64,000 nucleotides of DNA, taken from Trema orientale (lineage: Eukaryota > Streptophyta > Magnoliopsida > Rosales > Cannabaceae). Location: assembly GCA_002914845.1 (NCBI GenBank), contig JXTC01000227.1, positions 112,366 through 176,365 on the forward strand, in the 5' to 3' direction. Both the position numbers and the translations under genes were made by a program. Below are positions 11,086 to 22,392 of this stretch, in pieces; position 1 is the first letter of the stretch; every line of letters begins with the position of its first letter. The notes under the pieces are model-generated. The model did no database searches. It was not told where the DNA came from and saw only the letters and a program-made list of their open reading frames with translations.

Positions 11086-11941
11086 NNNNNNNNNNNNNNN
11101 NNNNNNNNNNNNNNNNNNNNNNNNNNNNNNNNNNNNNNNNNNNNNNNNNNNNNNNNNNNNNNNNNNNNNNNNNNNNNNNNNNNNNNNNNNNNNNNNNNNN
11201 NNNNNNNNNNNNNNNNNNNNNNNNNNNNNNNNNNNNNNNNNNNNNNNNNNNNNNNNNNNNNNNNNNNNNNNNNNNNNNNNNNNNNNNNNNNNNNNNNNNN
11301 NNNNNNNNNNNNNNNNNNNNNNNNNNNNNNNNNNNNNNNNNNNNNNNNNNNNNNNNNNNNNNNNNNNNNNNNNNNNNNNNNNNNNNNNNNNNNNNNNNNN
11401 NNNNNNNNNNNNNNNNNNNNNNNNNNNNNNNNNNNNNNNNNNNNNNNNNNNNNNNNNNNNNNNNNNNNNNNNNNNNNNNNNNNNNNNNNNNNNNNNNNNN
11501 NNNNNNNNNNNNNNNNNNNNNNNNNNNNNNNNNNNNNNNNNNNNNNNNNNNNNNNNNNNNNNNNNNNNNNNNNNNNNNNNNNNNNNNNNNNNNNNNNNNN
11601 NNNNNNNNNNNNNNNNNNNNNNNNNNNNNNNNNNNNNNNNNNNNNNNNNNNNNNNNNNNNNNNNNNNNNNNNNNNNNNNNNNNNNNNNNNNNNNNNNNNN
11701 NNNNNNNNNNNNNNNNNNNNNNNNNNNNNNNNNNNNNNNNNNNNNNNNNNNNNNNNNNNNNNNNNNNNNNNNNNNNNNNNNNNNNNNNNNNNNNNNNNNN
11801 NNNNNNNNNNNNNNNNNNNNNNNNNNNNNNNNNNNNNNNNNNNNNNNNNNNNNNNNNNNNNNNNNNNNNNNNNNNNNNNNNNNNNNNNNNNNNNNNNNNN
11901 NNNNNNNNNNNNNNNNNNNNNNNNNNNNNNNNNNNNNNNNN
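11086..11941. other. Assembly gap (856 N)
   Basis: A run of 856 undetermined bases within the Athila element. It hides the end of the internal region and the first part of the 3' LTR. The 5' LTR has 1,119 bp upstream of the point where the 3' LTR resumes, so the true gap should be at least that long. Confidence 0.95.
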
Positions 11942-12386
11942 ATAATTGTATTTGTTTTATTAGTTTATCTTTTACTGCAGTATTGTCTCTATGATATATT
12001 GTCGATCTTAGATAACTAATAAGATAGATTATTTTTGGTTTTAATTGGAAGAATTTCTTATATTGAATACTTTAGATTAATATTTGTTCTTAATTATTAT
12101 ATTTTCCGGTTATGTGTTTGGGATGTGAAACATATAATTGAGTGATAAAAAGGAATCAAAGTTGGTAACAGTTAAGCGAGCAATTAAGTGAATCTTTAAG
12201 CCTTGTTTTCTCATATTGGTATTTTCGTTTATTATTTTGTGATTATTTTAATTTATTGCTCAGTTTATTTTTATTTTCTATTTTTCTTTCTATTTTTCGT
12301 TACCTTTTATTATTGATTTACTTCTCTGTGGGATCGACACCTTAATCTATACTGCGATAGCCGCTAGTATATTTTGAGCGTAGACA
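11942..12386 (+). repeat. Athila 3' LTR (last 445 bp)
   Basis: These bases align without gaps to 6243-6687 of the 5' LTR with 8 substitutions. The LTR ends CA at 12386 and is followed by the ATTTT target duplication. Confidence 0.9.
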
Positions 12387-12391
12387 ATTTT

Positions 12392-13983
12392 CCTTTGGTT
12401 CTGATTTCTCATATTTAATCTCAAGGCTTAAAAGGCTAGTTTGTAGTGAAATCAAAGGCAATTTTTTTCCAAGAAAAAACATGATAATAAGTTTGACCTC
12501 ACCTTAATCAAAACTAGGTCATGAGACTACTACGGCTATGTCGAGCCTAGGTCATAGTTAAAATTAAGATGAAATCTAGTAAGAGATAAGTTTTGATTCT
12601 ATATTGATTGGAACTAGATCATCATTGGCCGCCTAAATTATAGGACCTCAATGACTATGTCGATTCTAGGTATAAAAATCAAGATAAAATCTCGAAAAAA
12701 GATTAAAGGACGGTATAAGGGAGAGTTACATACTTACTCTATAAACTTGATGAGCATATTCTTCTATAGAACATCTATATTCTCCTTTTGTTCTATATTC
12801 TCCTTTTGTCTCTCTCTCTCTTTCATTTCTTTATTTTCTCTTTGTATCTTGTATCGTTTTTGTTTTTTTTTTTTGTTTTTTTTTGGACTATCCAAGATTT
12901 CTTGGTTGCCTTTTTTGTGTCCATATTTATAGACATTTTAAAAGAGATATTATGTCTATATCTTTTCTTTTTTTTTTTCTCCAACTAATTTCACGTACTT
13001 TCTATGAGCGGAAAGCTATTCCACTGATCATGGGATAATGCGAATTTATTTCCATTTATAAATAAAAATAGAAAAAGAATACGAGAGAGTGAGGTAGATA
13101 ACTGTTAGTAATTATAATAGTATGTGAGGTGATAGCCATATATTTCAAAAAAAAAAAAAAAAAACTAGAAACCTAATATCACACAAACACATAATGCAGC
13201 AGACAAGACAATATTGAACTCGTAAAATTAGAAGGAAAAAAATCTAACCTCTTGTAGACTATTACTGACACCGATGGGAGAACGATGCGAGTTATCACAC
13301 TCAAAAATCTTCCAGACTATGACCCATTTTCTATACCGTACTCGGTGTGTAGTCACCTTGTACACTATAAAAGAAATGATTAGAACCCGAAAATAAGAAA
13401 TTAAAAACTAACATGATAACAAGAAAAAATGTACACTTTTATTTTTCTTGGAAAATAATTTTTCTCTAGATGCAGAGAAAAAATCTCACTTTGAAATTTT
13501 TACGTATCTTTTATCTGTATAAAAAATTCCTGGACATTTTTCTTTTTAAAGTTATTTTTTTAATAGAAAAGTATCTGTCAAGATCCAATGTACCAGCTCT
13601 ACACGTTTTTTGCCAAAGAGATTTTCTCTGCAAAAAACGTGTAACACCCTATAATAGTGTATTTTCAAATTTCAAAATATTTTCTAATATTATTTAATTC
13701 CTAAGATAATTAGAAATTAATTCAAATAAATATATATCTTTTATTTACCCAGATTTCTTAATTCAAAGCAAGAAACTAAATAAAAGATATTTATTTCCAT
13801 TATCTTGACAGTTACCAATTTAAAATGGCTAATACAAAATAATACGTACAGATTTTTACTGATAGACTATCTATTTAAATTTTATTCCAAATTAATTATT
13901 ATAAGAATTTAGAATTTTTAAAATTCAAATAATCCATCTTGTAACTAAATTGCAAATCTTATTTAATGGGACTGCACTACATG
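12392..13983. other. AT-rich intergenic DNA between two retrotransposons
   Basis: No gene was recognised. There is a weak direct repeat (12527 and 12648, period 121 bp, around GGCTATGTCGAGCCTAGG and its variant), poly(T) and poly(A) tracts (12855-12885, 13147-13165) and a perfect hairpin at 13601-13642. Small hydrophobic open frames near 12650-12990 are T-tract artefacts. Confidence 0.5.
13601..13642. repeat. Perfect 13-bp hairpin with nested inner stem
   Basis: Arms ACACGTTTTTTGC and GCAAAAAACGTGT are exact reverse complements separated by 16 bases. The loop itself contains AGAGA-TTT-TCTCT, so a second stem can stack inside. No terminator or gene is adjacent. Confidence 0.8.
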
Positions 13984-13988
13984 CCTGG

Positions 13989-14657
13989 TGTCAGGTGCTG
14001 CCTCTTTGACATTTTAAAATAGATGGAACGTGTGACACTTGTTATCGCTCGATACTAGCAAGTCAGCCTAAAACTCAAGCATACAGGAAAACAAACCTAT
14101 TGGTTAGCCATGCCGCAGGCAACACCATGTTAAGTGTAATAACACAGCATTGAGCAAGCACAAAGCAAGCAGATTCGATGGCGGCAATCACATAACAAGC
14201 GAGCACAAAGTAAGCATATTGAGGCAACAAGTAAGCAACACATAAGCAATAAGTAAGCAATAATAAAGGCAATACGTTGATATGAATAAGCATCATTTCT
14301 TTCATTGAAAGGGCAACAAAGTTCATAACTAAGCTCATAGAGGGCCACCTGGGTCACCCCCCCCCTTAAGAGCTTTTTGAGAAAGCCTTCTGGTAGGGGG
14401 AAATATGATTTTTGCCTAGTAAGCATATGGCAAAATTGAGCCAAAATAATTGAGTTTTGAATTTACAATAATTTTTCTCTAATTCTTAGCCCTAAAATAT
14501 GGGTATTTGGCCGTGGACTTGACAAATGATCATGGACAAAAATACCCTTACATAAATATAAAACTCCTCAATTGTTGGCACCACCGTGGGCACAAAGTAG
14601 GCACCATATGCACACTATGTGTGGGTGTCATAGGCTTTGGTATGGCAACACGCCACA
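13989..14657 (-). repeat. Chromovirus LTR (3' side, 669 bp)
   Basis: On the plus strand it starts TGTCAGGTGCTGCC and ends ACACGCCACA. A polypurine tract adjoins at 14658-14671, identifying this as the 3' LTR of the minus-strand element. It contains runs of AAGCA-type words (about 14150-14260). Confidence 0.85.
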
Positions 14658-14671
14658 TCCTCCCCCACTCA
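14658..14671 (-). other. Polypurine tract
   Basis: The minus strand reads TGAGTGGGGGAGGA immediately before the 3' LTR, the expected priming site for plus-strand DNA synthesis. Confidence 0.75.
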
Positions 14672-16179
14672 GCTTGTCAGCGTCCTCGATGACTTGGCAG
14701 CTTTACGATCTTTTATCTTCTGCAGTAGCTTCTTTAAGTCTTCTGGCCTCTCCCAGCTAGTTTCTTCTTTTCTGAGGCCCTTCCACTTGACGATTTACTC
14801 CTTCTTCGGCAATCTAGTGCCTATAGTCACCATTCTCTCTGCAAGGATGTCTTCAGGTTCCTGCTGCTCAATGGCATGAGATCAATAGTTCCTCTGGTTG
14901 GCTAATTGCATACTGGATCTATTGGATCTTTATGATATGGCTTGAGGTTACTGACGTGAATCATCGGGTGCATCTTGAGCTATAGAGGGATGTCGAGCTT
15001 ATAAGATTCTTTGCCCACTTTTGAAACAACTGGCATGGGACCTTCATACTTCTGCACAAGTCTCTTGTCTTTGGCCTCTCTGAATCTCAGTTGTTCAGGT
15101 GAAAGCTTGATCAACACAATGTCTCCAGGATGGAACTCTAGTGGCCGTCTGCCTTAATCTGCTCACTTCTTCAATCTCTTTGAGGCTTTCTCCAAGTAAG
15201 CTCCGATAATCTTGATTTTTTCCTTCCACTCTTTTGTGAAGTTGAAGGCTCGTGAATTCTTTCCACCATACTCGTTCACTATGTGGGGGTAACAGTGAAT
15301 ACTGGCTATTAATAATCTAAAAAACACTCTTATTGGTTGAAGAACTCTTCTGAGCGTTGAAGCAAAATTGAGCTACATCAAGGAGTTGCGGCCAATTCTT
15401 TGGATTAGCATTGACAAAATACTGCAAGTACTCCTCCAACATCGCATTGAATCTTTTTGTCAGTCCATCGGTGTGCGGATGGTAGCTGGAGGAGATGTTG
15501 AGTTGTGACCCTAGGAAATGGAAAAGTTCAGACTAAAATGATCTCGTGAATCTGGCATCCTGGCCACTAGCTGTGTTCTGGGGCACGGCCCAATATTTCA
15601 TGACATGTCTGAAAAAGGGTCTGGTTGTCTCCTCTGTCGTCTAATACTTCGGCGGTGGAACAAAAGCTGCATATTTCAAAAATCTATCCACTATCACTAA
15701 GACATTCTCAAGCTCCCCTGTCTTTGGCAGGTTTACAATGAAATCAAGCGAGATGCTCTCTCACAGTCTGCTTGGGACAAATAGTAGCTCTAATAATCCA
15801 GGTGTCTTCTGTCTCAGCACTTTGTCTTCCTGGCAAGTGAGACAGGTCTTGGTGTACTCTACCACATTATTGTGCATCTGTAGTTAGTAGTATTTTTGCT
15901 TCAAAAGGGCATGCGTTCTCTACCACCACCCTGGATGACCTGCACATAATATGTCATGGTACTCGTTCATGAGCGACCTCTATAGGTCTCCCATCTTCGA
16001 GACATACAAACAACCAGTCTTGGCCTATATAAGATTATTCTCTACCCAGAATTGGCGAGTCTTGCCTTCTACGAGCTTTAGGATGGTCCTGATAACATAG
16101 TCCTTCTCCAGGTTCTCTTTGATGCACTTCTTGATAATAGTGTTCACCGCACTAGCCAACATGTTGGCTAGAAGTTTCA

Positions 16180-16220
16180 AAGCCGCAAAGCAGAAAGCCG
16201 CAAGCTCTGCTTTGCGGCTT
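16180..16220. repeat. 14-bp perfect inverted repeat in RNase H/IN junction
   Basis: AAGCCGCAAAGCAG and CTGCTTTGCGGCTT are exact reverse complements separated by 13 bases. They lie in the RH-IN linker of the chromovirus, where extra Ala/Leu/Phe codons separate LSRKAELA from the integrase. Confidence 0.7.
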
Positions 16221-16554
16221 AAGGTATCCACTACCTGATTTGAGCGGCCTGCCTTGTGTTAAGAAGTAAAAATCGAATTCGGCCACAAATTCCTGCCATC
16301 GGGCTTGTTTCTGGGTAAGTTTTGGCGGTGTGAGAAAGTGACTAATAGCCGAATTATCCGTCTTTACCACAAACTTCGACCCCAACAACTCCACAACCAT
16401 AAGCAATGGATCACGGTGAGAAGACCCTTCTCTTAGGCCGTATATCTTTGTTCGGCTTCGGTAAGCTAATAACTCTCATATGCTACATGATGGCCCTCTT
16501 ATGATAGCACCCATCTTAAAGCATAATCTGACTCGTCTGTCTGTACTTTAAAGT

Positions 16555-17896
16555 ATTATCCCAAGATTAGCTAACACAAAGGGGGTGAATTGGGTTTTAA
16601 AAACTATTGCAAACTTTTCAAAATAAGCAAGTGAATTATGCAAGTAATGACTATATTAAGTAAAAATGGCTAAATAACATGCACAAACTCAAAGTAGATA
16701 AATTAAAGAGATAGGGATAGAAAAGTGCAAACACTATTTTTACGAGGATCAACAAACACGACTGTTTGTCTACATCTCTGGCTCTGGCAACACGTTTCGA
16801 GCTTTCACTATCAGATTAAGAATATGGACTTAACAGACCATTGTACACAATGAGTGATTTCTTCTTAGGCACACTCACGCTTTTACAATAGTCTTGAATA
16901 TGGCCTTATCATGCCTAACTATAAATTGTTTAGACTCTGGTGCCAATCTCACCTAAACCGAGTTATTTATGAATTTGGTGCTAACCTCAACTCACAAATA
17001 TAATTTAGTTTTTGTTAAATCACTCTACTAAACTCTCTCTCTCTATTTAAGATGTTTGATACAGAGTAGACTTAGAGAGAATTATGTACACACAAGATAT
17101 GATCTAGTTTGGCTCAAATAATTTCGTGAAAAAATGAATTTGAAAGTTTGGATCACAAAAATTAATTAGAATAATTTGAAGATATGATATGAGTAATGTA
17201 CGGATTTTCAAAAATTATTTCAAGTCTTAAAAATACTTCTATTTATAGACACGAATGAATATTATCCGTTTTAGACCGTTTGACAGACAATCTGTCATTT
17301 TCGGTCGACCAAAAATAGGTTTTCGGTAGACCCCCGTGAAGTAATCGTTGGTAGTATAATTTTAACGGTCAAATTTAAAAAGCTGTTAAAATCGTCATAG
17401 AATCGGTATACCGAAAATGGGATTCGGTCCATCGAAAATTTCAGATTGAGAATTTTCAATTTAATTTGAGCTAATTTTAATTCTTTTCAAAAATTTGGCC
17501 TCTTAAATTGATTTTCATGAAATATAAATACTATAGAAAATCATAAATCAATTTAAAAAATTGTGTAATGTAAATTCTCATACTTTAATTAAAGATAAAT
17601 TAATTTGACTATGTTGATTTGAAAATTTCCATTTTTAGAAAAATTTGAGCCATTAAGATCATACTATATGTAAACCTATATTCAAATACAAGAACTAAAT
17701 ATTTAACCTTTGCTAGTCTAAGTCTTGTATTCTTGATCTTTGTCTTCAAGCTCTTTTCTATAATCCATCTTGAATGTCTTATGATCTTTTCCATTTAAAT
17801 TGTTATACACTCAAGCAGATTATTAGTTCTTAATCATATGTTTGTTAACTTCAAAATATGAGTATAATATTGATAATACAAACCATATGTCAACAC
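16555..17896. mobile_element. Unclassified 1.34-kb insertion splitting RNase H
   Basis: The plus-strand target word AAAGT occurs on both sides (16550-16554 and 17897-17901). Removing the insert and one copy rejoins PDIGKHF to KVQTDESD in the RNase H frame. The insert is AT-rich, starts ATTATCCCAAGATTAG and ends TATGTCAACAC, contains AGGGGGTGAATTGGG near 16580 and a CT-rich tract near 17033-17045, and encodes nothing recognisable. A 5-bp duplication fits an LTR-type or some DNA-transposon insertions, but the ends are not clear TG..CA or inverted repeats. Orientation is unknown. Confidence 0.7.
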
Positions 17897-19479
17897 AAAG
17901 TGCTTGCCAATGTCTGGTAAGGTAAGGATATGATCCCTCATCATGGCTTCTTTCAGATTCTCAAAGGCCTTCTTACACTCTACGGTCCACACATAAGTAA
18001 CACCCTTCTTCAACAGCTTTGTCAAGGGTATCGCTCGTCTTCAATAGCCTTCTACAAAATGCCGGTAGTAGTTGGCTAAACTAAGAAACGAGCACAGTTC
18101 CTTCACGTTAGTAGAGGCGTTCTACTCTTAGATGACCCTTACTTTCTCTAGGTCCATCGAGATATGACCATTAATCAAGTGGCCTAGGAACTTGATGGTC
18201 TCCTGTGCAAAGGAGCATTTCTCCTGCTTCACATAAAGTTGATTATCCCTTAATTTCTGAAATACTATAGCCAAGTGCTTCTTGTGCTCCTCTATTATTG
18301 CACTATATACCATGATATAAAATCCAAGTAGACCACCACGAAGTTGTCTAGATAGTTGTGGAAAACTTGGTTCATGAGTGTACAGAAAGTGACTGGTGCA
18401 TTGGTCAGCCTGAATGGCATCACAAGGAACTCGAACACCACATATCGAATGACACATATGGTCTTTTACTCACCCCTATCTGTAATCTATACTTGGTAGT
18501 AACCTGATCTCAAATCAAGCTTGGTAAAATATTTGGCCTTACTCAACTGGTCGAACAGATCCACGATCAACAGAATGAGGTAGGTGTTTGGTACCGTCAC
18601 CTTTTTGAAAGCTCCATAATGAATATATAGTCTCAAGCTCTTATCATGTTTCTTTTGGAATAGCACCAGTGCTCTATACGGTGCTTTCAATGGTTTGATG
18701 AAGCCCACATCTAACAATTTATTCAATTGTCTCCTGAGTTCCTCTAACTCAGGTAGTACCATCCAAAAGGGCGCTCTAGCTGGCGACTTAGCATCTGGTA
18801 CGAGCTCGATCTGGTAGTTAATACCTCGTCTTGGTTGCAAGGATTTGGGGAGTTGATCCGGCATCACATCCCTGTATCTCCTCAGCATGTCATCAATTTC
18901 AAGAGGAATGGATTCTTTACCTTCTTATTCATATATGGAAGGAACCGCCACATATGTTGGTTCTTGCCGCTTTATGCCTTTCTTTAACTGTAGAGTAGAC
19001 AAATGCTTCACGTCATTAGTTTTTTACTTTCACAGACACCACAGCGGGTTTCTTCCCCATAATCAGCAAGCTTTCTGTTGATAGGATGGGGATAACACCT
19101 TTCTCCACCAAGAACCATATCCCTAAGATGACATGGAAGTTGTCCATTCGTACCATGACCAAGTCAGTCAGTCCCTCCTAGGTACCAATTTTGACACGTA
19201 TCTACTTGGCTATTCATGTTGTAGCCAAGGCTTTCGACTTGTCTGCCTTAATACCGCCGCCTGTGTCTTTCCAATTTTGAGCCTAAGGCGCCGTGCCTCG
19301 GCATCCGACACAAAGTTATAGGTGGCGCCCGTGTCAATCATTACATTAGTCGCTAGCTTCCCATTCAATGTAGCATCTACGTACATAAGCATTTTCCTAG
19401 GAGCCTTCTGTACCTCAGCTCCATGCTTCTTGAGGGTATTCAACAGCCTCAAGTCTCCCATCTAGAACTCGTCATCCCT

Positions 19480-20640
19480 TTTATCCTTGCCTTGTTTCTC
19501 CTGAGAAATCAAGGCATGTATAGCATTCATCTTGTACTTATGTGGGCATGGGCATTCGGAGGCCTTGTGTGGCCCCTTACAAAGAAAGCAAGATATCGAT
19601 TTCTTCCCATTTGACAGTGCATTACTACTCGAGGAAGAATTGGACTCGTTGCTTTTCTTGTCTACTCCCCTACTTTTGTTTTGCCTAGCTTCCTTTTCTT
19701 TTTGTCACTCGAGTTGCTTTAACTTTGAGCAGGTTGATCCTTCTTTTACTTAGTATTCTCCGATGTATAGTCCGTCAAATGCTCAGTGGTTATTTGAGCA
19801 GTGGCAAGGTCTTGGATCCTTTGCCTCTGCAGCTCTATTCTGGCCCAAGGCTTAAGGCCTTCATAGAAGTGAAACAGCTTATTTGCTTCGAACATGTCCT
19901 TAATGTCAAATATCAGTCCTGAGAACTTCTTCACAAACTTACGGATGCCCGTTTACTTCAATTCTCATAGCTGACGTTGGGCCAGATATGACACATTTAG
20001 AGGGAAGAATTGAGTTCTCAGTTCCCTTCGAAGGTCATACTAACGTGGCTATAGCGCACCTCTTGTGTTGAATATCATCATACTTTAGCTTCCACCACAT
20101 CTTGGTATCCCCAGACAAGTACATTATAGCCATTGCGACGTTTGCCTCATTCGAGTCGGGTTGCACCCCTTGGAAGTATTGCTCCGTGTCGAAGAGAAAA
20201 TTCTCAACTTTCTTAGCATTCCTCCCGCCCCCATAATGTCGTGGCTTAGACGCCTTAGCCCTTATATATGCCAACCCAGTTAGAGCAGCCACGGGTTGGC
20301 TCCCCACAGCTCAGATGGTGAGGTTGAGCTTGGTGTTTATCTTTTGAATCTCATACCTTAGTGTGTCTATTACCCCCTAACAATTCTCCACTATGTCATT
20401 GATTGTGCCTTGGAGGTTGTTCACCGATATCTCCAAGATCTCAACACGTTTGTTGCCTTGTGGTGGACTAGAGGGGCTTGGATAGCCTTCCCTCTGCTCA
20501 AGATTGTTTATTTTGTTGAGCATGTGTTCTACATCTCTCTTGAGCGCCTTAATCTTTTGTTGTAATTCTGCAGCGTCGAATCTATCTCTTGCACTGGTGA
20601 GGTTTCTCTAGCTCCTCTGGGTGTTCTTCACTATCCCAAT
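19480..20640 (-). pseudogene. Chromovirus gag remnant
   Basis: Minus-strand fragments give an N-terminal coiled-coil-like segment (LQQKIKALKRDVEHMLNKIN), a Retrotrans_gag capsid (VENFLFDTEQYFQGV, AMAIMYLSGDTKMWWKLKYD, LFHFYEGLKPWARIELQRQ) and an intact CCHC knuckle near 19540-19600 (CFLCKGPHKASECP). Stops and frame changes separate them, so no Gag protein can be made. Confidence 0.75.
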
Positions 20641-20661
20641 AAGCTTTCCTAAGCTTTCCAA

Positions 20662-20678
20662 CCGAAGCTCTGATACCA
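20662..20678 (-). other. Chromovirus primer binding site (tRNA-iMet)
   Basis: The minus strand reads TGGTATCAGAGCTTCGG two bases inside the 5' LTR, the complement of the initiator methionine tRNA 3' end. Confidence 0.8.
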
Positions 20679-20680
20679 AC

Positions 20681-21333
20681 TATCAGGCGCCGCCTCTTTG
20701 ACACTTCGAAATAGGCTAAATGTGTGGCACTTGCTATCGCTCGAAGCTAGCAAGTCAACCTAGAACTCGAGCCTGTAAGTAAACAAACCCATCAGTTACT
20801 ATGCCGCAAGCAATACCGTGTTAAAGGCAATAACATAGCATTGAGTAAACACAAAGCAAGCAAATTCGATAGCGATAATCACATAAAAAGCGAGCACAAA
20901 AAAGCACATCGAGGCAACAAGTAGGTAACACATAAGCAATAAGTAAGCAACAACAAATGCAACACATAGGCAACACATGGACATTAATAAACATTATATC
21001 TTTCATTGATAGGGTAAAGAGGTTCATTGCTAAGCTCCTATCATACTGGTGGCCAAGGCCTCCCATGGCCACCTAGTGACCCTCTTAAAGAGCTTTTTGA
21101 GCTTTTAGCCTTCTAACAAAATAATTGAGTTTTGAATTTACAATAAGTTTCCTCTAATTCTCAGCCCTCATATATAGGATATTTGGTCACGGACTTAGCT
21201 AATGATCTTGGATAAAAGTACCCTTATATAAATACAAAATTTCCCAACCTTTGGCACTACTGTGGGCACAACGTAGGCACCATGTACACACTATGTATGG
21301 GCATCATAAGTCTTAGTGCGGCAACACGCCACA
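20681..21333 (-). repeat. Chromovirus LTR (5' side, 653 bp)
   Basis: This matches the 13989-14657 LTR along its length. Its inner terminus has mutated from TGTCAGG to TATCAGG on the plus strand. It is followed outward by the CCTGG target duplication. Confidence 0.85.
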
Positions 21334-21338
21334 CCTGG

Positions 21339-22392
21339 CATTGTCTCATGCTTATACCTAGTTACTGAGCTAGGCTTGTACAGTCTTAGGATTGTGAGGC
21401 CTAACTGCTAATTCCTTTCCATCAACTGGACTTGTAGCAGTACAATCGAATTTACGGTCTAGTCTGGGGATCTTTGGGCTCAGAGAATAGTAGCTCCCAC
21501 TATTGTGCCTTAAATTAATCGGCCCAATTGTAAATTCTAAATCCACTTCACTAAAAGATTAGAATTGCATTCTACTATTAAATGATATTTTTACAGATAT
21601 TGTCACACTAGTAATAATTAGCCAATGCCACATTGATATCTATACTTTAATCCTTTGTACCATATCATAATTAAATTGACATCTCAATTATCCAATCAAT
21701 TTAATTATATTTTTATTTTTATTTCTTGACACGTATTGGTCTTCTCTAATGATTATTTTCAACATATTAATTAGATATGTTGACACACTCTGGTAAAAGA
21801 ATTCTATGATTAAGTATCGAAAACCCGTCAAGAGATATGTATGTATAAATTCTATATTATCAATCTATAAGTATCACTGTCTATAAATACCTCACACCAA
21901 GTTACTAAGAATATTAACCCATCAATTAGAGTTGCGCCCTTTAGTAACTCAAATGTTGTAGTATAAATAAACATGAACTTACAATTAACTCAGGATTGAG
22001 AATAAAATATTATCAATGCCAAATGAGATTTAATAAGTCTGACAGTTATTCGAGGTCTATTAAATCTCATAATCCGTTCATTGTAGTCTAACTACATTAG
22101 TAAATTCATATGTAATTAAGGTAAATTACTCAATGAATATACAATAGTTAAAATAAAGAGTCCAACTTTATTTTCTTAACTGCGAATAACTTTATTTAAT
22201 TACAAAATAACTAGTATCGATATCTTCTGTGAATCTAACTCATGATCACAAAGATACATATTATGTAATTAAATAAATTTTTATTCAATCATACATATGC
22301 AAAAGATATAATGAAAATATCTAACAAATTTTATTAATTCCACAACATGTTTATTACATGATGGAATATGGTTGGAGAGCATACATTCCCAA
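21339..22392 (-). repeat. Probable old copia-like LTR (minus orientation)
   Basis: On the minus strand the stretch begins at 22392 with TGTTGGGAATGTATGC, followed by AT-rich sequence with several AATAAA-like words, a start very like plant copia LTRs. Its inner end is not clear and could lie anywhere down to 21339. No primer site or coding region accompanies it, so it may be a solo or fragmentary LTR. Family assignment rests on terminal resemblance only. Confidence 0.4.

Larger units (their letters stand above)
5124..12386 (+). mobile_element. Non-autonomous Athila-lineage Ty3/gypsy element
   Basis: The element runs from a 5' LTR starting TGATAACTCT to a 3' LTR ending GTAGACA. Both ends are flanked by the 5-bp target duplication ATTTT (5119-5123 and 12387-12391). 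Internal order: tRNA-Asp primer site (6694-6711), leader, Athila-type gag (7263-8680), aspartic protease (8834-9802), then about 1.3 kb of non-coding 3' DNA before an assembly gap. No reverse transcriptase, RNase H or integrase is present between 9803 and 11085, so the element depends on a partner. The 445 comparable LTR bases differ at 8 positions (1.8%), indicating recent insertion. Part of the element (856 Ns) is unsequenced. Confidence 0.9.
14685..19461 (-). pseudogene. Chromovirus pol remnant (PR-RT-RH-IN-chromodomain)
   Basis: Protease is at 19461-19210 with active-site VMIDTGATYNFVSDAEARRL. RT follows at 18890-18100 (LLDVGFIKPLKAPYRALVLF, FTKLDLRSGYYQV, KFLGHLINGHISMDLEKV); the region around the catalytic aspartates is disrupted. 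RNase H is split: PDIGKHF at 17902 resumes as KVQTDESDYAL at 16549 after an insertion. Integrase (about 16030-15000) shows an HPGWW...CLTCQ zinc-binding region, LDFIVNLPK and SSYHPHTDG. Near 14800-14690 a chromodomain reads VKWKGLRKEETSWE. Numerous stops and frameshifts make it inactive. Confidence 0.78.
13989..21333 (-). mobile_element. Old Ty3/gypsy chromovirus (7.3 kb, minus strand)
   Basis: LTRs at 13989-14657 and 20681-21333 bracket a minus-strand internal region with a tRNA-iMet primer site, gag, protease, RT, RNase H, integrase and a C-terminal chromodomain. The target duplication CCTGG is intact on both sides (13984-13988 and 21334-21338). The LTRs differ by roughly 20% in their first 115 bases and the coding region carries many stops and frameshifts, so the insertion is old. 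A separate 1.34-kb element (16555-17896) interrupts RNase H. Chromodomain plus Pol order place it among chromoviruses; the clade was not resolved. Confidence 0.88.

Noticed and set aside
11024..12019. Long open frames running through the first N gap
   Set aside because: They are open only because undetermined bases contain no stop codons.
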